Assembly (NCBI GenBank): GCA_002394125.1
Contig: DGSY01000064.1
Location: forward strand, 6,253 to 17,565
DNA length: 11,313 nucleotides
Direction of reading: 5' to 3'
DNA from: Ruminococcus sp. UBA4350
Lineage (GTDB): Bacteria; Bacillota; Clostridia; Oscillospirales; Ruminococcaceae
Shown here one piece after another: positions 5,185 to 11,313 of the stretch (within the stretch, counting starts at the first letter, position 1; each line of letters starts with the position of its first letter). Under the pieces are notes generated by a model, which searched no databases, was not told the origin of the DNA, and worked only from the letters and a program-made list of their open reading frames with translations. Both the position numbers and the translations under genes were made by a program.

Positions 5185-8100
5185 ATGCTGCATTTTGTGC
5201 TCGGTGCCGCAGGCTGCGGCAAATCCGAATATCTCATCCGCCGGATCGCGGAGGCAGAACAGCAGGGCTGCTTTGTCCGCACGCTCGTGCCGGAGCCGTT
5301 CTGCTATACCTATGACAAGCGGCTCTATGCGCATCTCGGCGCGGTGCGGTTCAATCAGCTCCACACCGGCAGCTTCCGCTTTCTGACGCAGGAGATTCTC
5401 TCCGAGATCGCCGCCGCCCCGCGTGATGCCGCAGACGCCGTCACAAAGACCGTCCTGCTGCATACGCTCCTGCGACGGCTCTCGGACGGTCATGTGCTGC
5501 TGTTCTACGGCGGGCAGGCCGACCGCGCATCCTTTCTGCCGCAGATCGAAGCGCAGCTCAATGAGCTGATGCAGGCAGGCGCACTGCCGGAGGATCTCGC
5601 GGATGCAGCGGAGGCCATGCAGGAAATGTCGCCCGTCCTTTCGCAGAAGGTCACGGATATTGCGCGCATCTACGCGGATTATCTGACAATGCTCGAAGAA
5701 AAGGGGCTGCGCGACATCCTGACCGATCCGGTCACGGCAGCCGCAGCCGCCGACGGCGGGAGCTTCTTTGCCGGTGCGCATATCTTCCTCGATGAATTTG
5801 AATCGTTCACGGGCGATCAGTATAAAATGCTCGAAGTCATGCTGCGCGATGCCGCAGAGGTCTGGATCGCGCTGCGCACGGACAATATGGACGCGCCCGA
5901 CTTCACGCGCTTCGATGCCGTCAACGATACCGCCCGCGCCCTGCGCCGACTGGCAAAGGAACAGAATACCGCCTCGGAGGTCATCCTGCTGACGGAGCAG
6001 CACCGCTTTGCGGCACCGTCGCTCGCCTGTCTCAGCCGCGGGATCTATACCGTTCCGCAGAATGCATATTCCGGCGATGACTGCGCCGTGACGATCTGCG
6101 AAGCCGCCGACCGCACGCTCGAAGCGGAATACTGCGCGGCGCAGATCCGGCAGCTGCTGATGCAGGGCAGGCTCCGCGCCTCGGATATCATGGTCGTCAT
6201 GCATGATCTCGGCAGCTACGGCGCACTGCTCGAAGCGGCATTCGAGCGCTACGGCATTCCTTATTATATGGATCAGCGCCGCAGCGTTCTGCATACTGCC
6301 GTGATGAAGCTGCCGCTCTGCCTGCTTGCGCTGCTGCACAGGACAACGACCGAACAGCTGCTCCTGCTGCTGCATACACAAATGCTCCTGCAAAACACCA
6401 ACGATGCCGCAAGGCTGGAGGATTACGCCTATATCTGGGATATCGAGGGGACACAGTGGGAGCGTCCCTTTGCGGCGGAGACCGATCCGGAGGGAAAGGC
6501 CGAGGCGCTCCGGCAGCGCATCATGCAGCCGATCCTCGCGGCACGGCGTTCACTCATCCGGCAGGACGGAGAGGCCGTCACCGGCGAGGTCATCATCCGG
6601 ACGCTCTACCGCCTGATGACCGATCTGCATATCCCCGACCGCGCCGTTGAGCTGGCCGGCAGAATGCGCGACCGCGGCGATTTACAGCGCAGCCGGACGC
6701 TCCGCGGGCTCTGGAAATCGCTCATGGAAACGCTCGACGCGATGCATGAAGCACTGCGCGGTGTCACAGTCCCGCTGCCGCAGCTTCTGGATCTGATGAC
6801 TGCCGTCCTGCGCTCGCATCAGCTGCCGGAGGTGCCGCAGACGCTCGATGCCGTCACGGTGCAGAGTGCGGCGGCGGCGCGTTACGATGCGCCGAAAGCG
6901 GTATTCGTCCTCGGCGTCAATGAGGGCGCATTCCCCGCGAATATCTCGCAGACCGGATTCTTCTCCGAGACCGAGCGCGAACAGCTTTCCGGCTGCGGCG
7001 TGGAGCTTTCCCGCTCCGTCCGCGACCTCTGTGCCGATGAGCGCCTGATCGTTTACAAGACGCTCTCCGCCGCATCGGAAATGCTCTGGCTCTGCTATCC
7101 GCTTGCCGATGAAAAGGGCAGCGCACTGATTCCCTCTCCCCTGCTCACCGAGGTGCAGGCGCTTCTCCCGCAGACCAAAAAGCCGCCGTATTTCCGCCGT
7201 GCCGACCGCATGGGCGCGCTGTTCTATGTGTCCTCGAAGGCGGCCGCCTATTACAGCTTTGTGCAGGATTATGAGCTTTCCCCCGCCGAACGCGCATCCG
7301 TCCGGCAGATGCTTTCGGAGATGCCGCAGGAGGCCGCAAGGCTTGACCGTCTGCGGCAGCATTCCGGCATCATGCGCCTGCGCGCAGAGCATCCGGAGCT
7401 GATCCGTCAGCTCTCCGGCGGACAGATCAATATGTCCGCGACCGAGATCGAAAACAAGATGCGCTGCCCGTTCATGAGCTTCTGCAAGGACGATCTCTGT
7501 CTCTATAAACCGGAAAAGAAAAATCTCAATCCGCTCTCTGTCGGCACAATGGTTCACAAATGCATGGAGCGGCTGTTCCGTGAGCATCCCGACCGGGACG
7601 ATTTCCTTGCGATGTCCGTCTCCGAGCTGCATGACCATGCACAGCGCTGCGCTGCCGATTTCATGGAAAAGGAGCTGGGCGGCAGAGAGAACCGTCCGGC
7701 GCGGTTTTTGCAGCAGTATGACCGCATCGCGGCGCGGCTGACCGGCCTGCTCCGGCATACGCAGAAGGAAATGGCACAGTCCGCCTTTGAGCCGAAGGAA
7801 TGTGAGCTGGTCATCGGGCAGCTCGGTGACGAGAAAGGCACCAGACCTTATATGCTGACGCTCTCCAACGGCATTCAGCTCTGTCTGCGCGGCAAGATCG
7901 ACCGCGTCGATCTCACGGAGCAGGACGGCGAGCAGTATCTCCGGATCGTGGACTATAAGACCGGCATTCACAAAAAGGAATTCAAGCTCGCGAATATCTA
8001 TTACGGGCTGAATCTGCAAATGCTGCTCTATCTCTTTGCGCTGACCGATGATCCGGATGTCTTTCCCGATGCAAAGCCCGCCGGTGTGCTGTATATGCCG

Positions 8101-8619
8101 GCAGATGAGCCCGACGCGCAGAGCCGCGAGAGCATGAAGCCCGCCGCCGAATATTTCAGCGAGTATTTCCGCATGAGCGGGACAGTGCTGCTCGACCGCG
8201 GCATTCTCTCGAAAATGGAGGCGGAGATCGCCGGCGTCTATATCCCCGCAAAGCTGGCGGCATCCGATACCGGAACAGGCGAACCCGTGCTGGATAAGGA
8301 TTCACAGGTCTTTACCGCGCAGCAGCTTTCCGGCCTGCGCGTATATATCGAAAAGCTCGTCCGTCAGTGTGCGGAATGCTATGCAGAGGGCGATGTCGTG
8401 CCGAGCCCGATGCAGGGCGGCTCGGCGGAGTATTATGCAGATGCCTGCCGCTACTGCGACTACCGGAGCATCTGCTTCCTGAGCGAGCAGGATACCGGCC
8501 GCATCCGAAAGCCGGTGCCGCAGAAGGAAGCAAAGGCGGCAATGCTGAAGATCATGAACAACAACGGAGAGGAGGTGCAGGAAAATGGGCTGGACACCGC
8601 AGCAGGAAGCGGCGATTAA
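5185..8619 (+). CDS. addB: AddB, ATP-dependent helicase/nuclease subunit B
   Basis: AddB works with AddA in the Gram-positive counterpart of RecBCD, unwinding and resecting double-strand breaks and responding to Chi. The protein is 1144 aa, close to the usual 1150-1170. The N-terminus has a Walker A motif GAAGCGKS (residues 7-14) and a Walker-B-like FLDEFESFT (201-209); GVNEGAFP (577-584) is a typical AddB stretch. The C-terminal RecB-type nuclease domain shows GKIDRVDL (903-910), IVDYKTG (921-927, with Asp923 and Lys925) and a downstream YYGLNLQMLLYL. The four-cysteine Fe-S signature is intact: Cys761 in MRCPF, then Cys1088, Cys1091 and Cys1097 in a C-x2-C-x5-C pattern. The start is the ATG at 5185, with GGAGG 5 nt upstream. 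An in-frame ATG at 5092 lies upstream of the promoter and is excluded. The 3' end overlaps addA by 35 nt. Confidence 0.97.
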   Translation: MLHFVLGAAGCGKSEYLIRRIAEAEQQGCFVRTLVPEPFCYTYDKRLYAHLGAVRFNQLHTGSFRFLTQEILSEIAAAPRDAADAVTKTVLLHTLLRRLSDGHVLLFYGGQADRASFLPQIEAQLNELMQAGALPEDLADAAEAMQEMSPVLSQKVTDIARIYADYLTMLEEKGLRDILTDPVTAAAAADGGSFFAGAHIFLDEFESFTGDQYKMLEVMLRDAAEVWIALRTDNMDAPDFTRFDAVNDTARALRRLAKEQNTASEVILLTEQHRFAAPSLACLSRGIYTVPQNAYSGDDCAVTICEAADRTLEAEYCAAQIRQLLMQGRLRASDIMVVMHDLGSYGALLEAAFERYGIPYYMDQRRSVLHTAVMKLPLCLLALLHRTTTEQLLLLLHTQMLLQNTNDAARLEDYAYIWDIEGTQWERPFAAETDPEGKAEALRQRIMQPILAARRSLIRQDGEAVTGEVIIRTLYRLMTDLHIPDRAVELAGRMRDRGDLQRSRTLRGLWKSLMETLDAMHEALRGVTVPLPQLLDLMTAVLRSHQLPEVPQTLDAVTVQSAAAARYDAPKAVFVLGVNEGAFPANISQTGFFSETEREQLSGCGVELSRSVRDLCADERLIVYKTLSAASEMLWLCYPLADEKGSALIPSPLLTEVQALLPQTKKPPYFRRADRMGALFYVSSKAAAYYSFVQDYELSPAERASVRQMLSEMPQEAARLDRLRQHSGIMRLRAEHPELIRQLSGGQINMSATEIENKMRCPFMSFCKDDLCLYKPEKKNLNPLSVGTMVHKCMERLFREHPDRDDFLAMSVSELHDHAQRCAADFMEKELGGRENRPARFLQQYDRIAARLTGLLRHTQKEMAQSAFEPKECELVIGQLGDEKGTRPYMLTLSNGIQLCLRGKIDRVDLTEQDGEQYLRIVDYKTGIHKKEFKLANIYYGLNLQMLLYLFALTDDPDVFPDAKPAGVLYMPADEPDAQSRESMKPAAEYFSEYFRMSGTVLLDRGILSKMEAEIAGVYIPAKLAASDTGTGEPVLDKDSQVFTAQQLSGLRVYIEKLVRQCAECYAEGDVVPSPMQGGSAEYYADACRYCDYRSICFLSEQDTGRIRKPVPQKEAKAAMLKIMNNNGEEVQENGLDTAAGSGD

Positions 8620-11313
8620 CGCCCGCGGCGCATCGGTCGTTGTCAGCGCGGCTGCCGGCAGCGGCAAAACATCCGTGCTGGTCGAGCGCCTGACCGTCAT
8701 GCTCTCGGAGCCGGAATTTCCCGCGGAGAAAATGGTCGTCGTCACATTCACGAACGATGCCGCAGGCGAGGTGCGTGCCCGCCTGAACCGTGCGCTGGCA
8801 AAACGCATCACGGAGGAGCCGGAGAATGACTGGCTGCGCCGGCAGATGACCATGCTCCAGAGCGCGAATATCTCGACGATCCACAGCTACTGCATCCGGC
8901 TGCTGCGGGAGCAGTTCGCGCAGCTCGATATCTCCGCGAATTTCCGCATCATGGACGAAACGGAATCCAAGGAGCTGTATGCGAAATGCGCAGCCGAGCT
9001 GCTGGAGGAATGCAGCCGCCGCGCCGCAGAGGATCCCGATGCCGCCGCACAGCAGAAGCTGCTCTATGATGCATTCTGCGGACACGATGACAGCGCACTG
9101 GAATCGCTGCTGCTCTCGCTCCGTGCCCTGACCGACGATTACCCGTTCGGGGAAACGCTGCTCTCCGAAGCCGCAGAGCGCTGCGCCGGCGATGCAATGG
9201 TGCAGGGTATCCTTGCGATGCTCGGCAGGGAGCTTGCGGAGATCGCCGCACTCTATCCGCACGCAGTTACGCTCGCGGAGACCATGTCCTCCGAAAAGAC
9301 CGTTCTGCTGCTCAAAGAGGAATACAATCAGCTCAGCAGTCTCGCAAATGAGATCGCGGCGCTCGATGCGAAGGCTGCCGCCGATGCGATGCAGAATGTC
9401 AGATTCGGCGCGATGCGTTCCCTCCCCCGCAGCGGCTGGGAGGAGGAAAAAAGCGCAGTCCGATCGCTGCGGAGCTTTGCAAAGGACCGCTTTGAGGATC
9501 TGCGGAAAACATGGATGACGCCGCTGCGCTTTGCGGAATCCGATCTGCCGCGCCATGCCGCACTGCTGCGGGCGCTCGCCGATCTTGTGGATGCGCTGAA
9601 TGCGCGGAGTATGCTCGAAAAGCGCGCCCGCAACGGCCTGACCTTCAATGATGCGATCCGGATGACGCTTTCGCTGCTTGCAAAGCGTGAGCCGGACGGC
9701 CGGATCGTCAAGACGCCGCTCGCGGAGCAGCTCTCACAGCAGTACTGCTGCATCATGATCGACGAATTTCAGGATGCGGACAATCAGCAGGATCTCATCT
9801 TCCGGATGCTCTCGCACGGCGGCGATGCAGAGCATTACGGCGACAATCTGTTCGTCGTCGGCGACAGCAAGCAGTGCATCTACCGCTTCCGCAATGCCAA
9901 TCCCGAAAACTTTTACCGCGCCATGCGCGAGGGTGCGCCCTATCATTCCCCGCAGCTCACCGAGAACACCTGCATCCTGCTCAACCGCAATTTCCGCAGC
10001 GGGCAGGAGGTCGTCGATGTCATCAACCACATCTTCGGGATGCTGATGACGGAGGGCGTCGGCGAGGTCACATATGACGCATCGCAGGCACTCGTGCGCG
10101 GTGCGGAATATCCGGAGGGACGGCGGCCGGCCGAGGTCATTCTCATTCCGCAGGCATCGGATTCCGATTCCTATGAACCGGCCGTCATCGCGGAGCGCAT
10201 CCGCACGCATCTCGAAAAGGGTACGCCCGTGACGGATAAGGACGGCAGCACGCGCCCCTGTCAGCCGCGTGATTTTCTGATCCTGATGCGCACCGGAACG
10301 CATATGCAGGAGGTCGCCGACGCGGTCGCGGCCGCAGGCATCCCCGTTTGCAGCATCGAAAAGGAGGATTATCTGAAATCGCCGGAAATGCTGCTGCTGC
10401 TCGATATCCTGCGTCTGATCGACAATCCGCTGCCGGAAGTTCCCGCAGCGGCTGCGATGCTCTCGCCGCTGTTCGGCTTCACGGTCGATGAGCTGATCGC
10501 CGTCCGGCTTTACCGGAAGCATTTCCGGCTCTATCAGTCGATGCTGGAGATCCGCAAAGCAATCGAAGCAGGTCAGGCGCTGCCGGAGCATATCCCCGCA
10601 GACAAGGTGCTTGCGCTGCTGCGCTTTCTGGATGAGATGCAGCTCTGCGCGGCAATGGATACGCCGGAGCAGCTGATCCGCCGCATCTTCCGCAGCACCG
10701 ATTTTCTCGGCCTGATGCAGATGACCGCAGGCGGCGCACAGAAAAAGGCAAATCTCCGCGCCCTGACCGCCTATGCGCATACCTTTGAGGAAAACCGCGG
10801 CGGCGGGCTTTCGGCATTCCTGCGCTGGCTCGATGCCGTGCTGGCAAGGCGCGACGATCTCACCGCGGGCAGCATTCCCGCCGGAACAGAGAATCTCGTG
10901 CAGATCAAGACGATCCACAAATCAAAGGGACTGGAGGCGACGTTCGTCATTCTGGCGGGCGCGGATCAGCCGTTCTCCTCGAAAGATGCGTCGGCTGTGT
11001 ATCAGTATCATCCGAAGATCGGACTGGGCTTTCAGCTCCGCGATCCGGAGACCTTCAGCAAGGGCAAATCGCTCCCGTGGACGGCGGTCTATCAGCAGAT
11101 CCGCAGGGAGACGATCTCCGAGGAGCTGCGTCTGCTCTATGTCGCGCTGACACGCGCCCGCGAATATCTCATCCTGCCGGTCAGCTATACCGAAGGACAC
11201 CGCAAGGATGCATTCGTCATGCTGACCGATGTGCAGAAGGTCTGCGGTCAGTCTGACAGCCTCACGCGGGCTGCGGGCTGCTATGCGGACTGGCTCGTGA
11301 CCGCACTGGCGCG
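8585..11313 (+). CDS. addA: AddA, ATP-dependent helicase/nuclease subunit A (3' end cut by window edge)
   Basis: AddA is the 3'-5' superfamily-1A (UvrD-like) motor and 3'-strand nuclease of AddAB. The reading frame is open from 8585 to the window edge, 909 codons. Visible motifs in order are Q motif WTPQQEAAI (3-11), Walker A AAAGSGKT (22-29), motif Ia VVTFTNDAAGEVR, motif II DEFQD (393-397), motif III GDSKQCIYRFR (426-436), motif V TIHKSKGLE (776-784) and motif VI YVALTRARE (852-860). Family members run to about 1200-1250 aa, so the C-terminal nuclease domain is beyond the window. The ATG is preceded by GGAGG (8571-8575) inside addB, with 9-nt spacing, so AddA and AddB are probably made in a coupled way. 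The neighbouring addB settles the choice against UvrD or PcrA, as does the KQCIYRFR form of motif III. Confidence 0.97.
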   Translation, partial: MGWTPQQEAAINARGASVVVSAAAGSGKTSVLVERLTVMLSEPEFPAEKMVVVTFTNDAAGEVRARLNRALAKRITEEPENDWLRRQMTMLQSANISTIHSYCIRLLREQFAQLDISANFRIMDETESKELYAKCAAELLEECSRRAAEDPDAAAQQKLLYDAFCGHDDSALESLLLSLRALTDDYPFGETLLSEAAERCAGDAMVQGILAMLGRELAEIAALYPHAVTLAETMSSEKTVLLLKEEYNQLSSLANEIAALDAKAAADAMQNVRFGAMRSLPRSGWEEEKSAVRSLRSFAKDRFEDLRKTWMTPLRFAESDLPRHAALLRALADLVDALNARSMLEKRARNGLTFNDAIRMTLSLLAKREPDGRIVKTPLAEQLSQQYCCIMIDEFQDADNQQDLIFRMLSHGGDAEHYGDNLFVVGDSKQCIYRFRNANPENFYRAMREGAPYHSPQLTENTCILLNRNFRSGQEVVDVINHIFGMLMTEGVGEVTYDASQALVRGAEYPEGRRPAEVILIPQASDSDSYEPAVIAERIRTHLEKGTPVTDKDGSTRPCQPRDFLILMRTGTHMQEVADAVAAAGIPVCSIEKEDYLKSPEMLLLLDILRLIDNPLPEVPAAAAMLSPLFGFTVDELIAVRLYRKHFRLYQSMLEIRKAIEAGQALPEHIPADKVLALLRFLDEMQLCAAMDTPEQLIRRIFRSTDFLGLMQMTAGGAQKKANLRALTAYAHTFEENRGGGLSAFLRWLDAVLARRDDLTAGSIPAGTENLVQIKTIHKSKGLEATFVILAGADQPFSSKDASAVYQYHPKIGLGFQLRDPETFSKGKSLPWTAVYQQIRRETISEELRLLYVALTRAREYLILPVSYTEGHRKDAFVMLTDVQKVCGQSDSLTRAAGCYADWLVTALA

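Noticed and set aside
6682..8019. Long minus-strand reading frame inside addB (445 codons)
   Set aside because: It is antisense to conserved AddB motifs, has no ribosome binding site or domain, and again reflects codon bias.
9734..10918. Long minus-strand reading frame inside addA (394 codons)
   Set aside because: It is antisense to the DEFQD and GDSKQ motif regions of AddA, with no recognisable domain.
8585..11313. UvrD/PcrA or a defence-system helicase instead of AddA
   Set aside because: The KQCIYRFR form of motif III, the length, and the overlap with a bona fide addB identify it as AddA. No defence genes are nearby.

Overview
The window reads as chromosomal DNA of a GC-rich, low-complexity-free Gram-positive anaerobe. 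The best fit is a Clostridia member related to Ruminococcus/Oscillospiraceae. That placement is inferred from three things: a V/A-type (not F-type) ATPase operon with a clostridial-style proteolipid, an AddAB (not RecBCD) recombination nuclease, and purine-rich GGAGG ribosome binding sites before most genes. Both gene sets are core functions, and nothing in the window looks mobile: no insertion sequence, tRNA, rRNA, CRISPR array or attachment site was seen.

Left half, minus strand (about 1-5005): a strong sigma-A-type promoter (TTGACT, 17 bp, TATAAT) drives a leader of roughly 165 nt and then a tightly packed V/A-type ATPase operon. The gene order is peripheral-stalk G/H-like subunit, subunit C (central-axle cap), subunit I (stator with the ion half-channels), subunit K (proteolipid rotor ring), subunit F and subunit E, with E cut by the left edge. 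The catalytic A and B subunits and the axle subunit D should lie just beyond position 1. Together these proteins form the membrane sector, the peripheral stalk and part of the rotor of a rotary machine that couples ion movement to ATP synthesis or hydrolysis.

Middle (4806-5184): a divergent intergenic region with two good head-to-head promoters, a 9-bp perfect dyad just upstream of the addB -35 box, a minus-oriented intrinsic terminator with no annotated gene feeding it, a 9-bp hairpin in the ATPase leader, and a short 10-bp tandem repeat. This is the least explained part of the window.

Right half, plus strand (5119-11313): addB (complete, 1144 aa) and addA (909 codons visible, 3' end beyond the window) overlap by 35 nt and form the AddAB helicase-nuclease, which resects double-strand breaks for RecA-dependent repair. 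AddB carries its Walker A motif, its nuclease motif and the four-cysteine Fe-S signature. AddA shows all the superfamily-1 helicase motifs, while its nuclease domain is off the window.

I did not find a convincing undescribed system. The most interesting leads are a subunit K whose first two membrane segments end in a signal-peptidase-like site, so the mature rotor subunit might be a single hairpin, and the orphan terminator plus dyad between the divergent promoters, which could mark a short divergent RNA.
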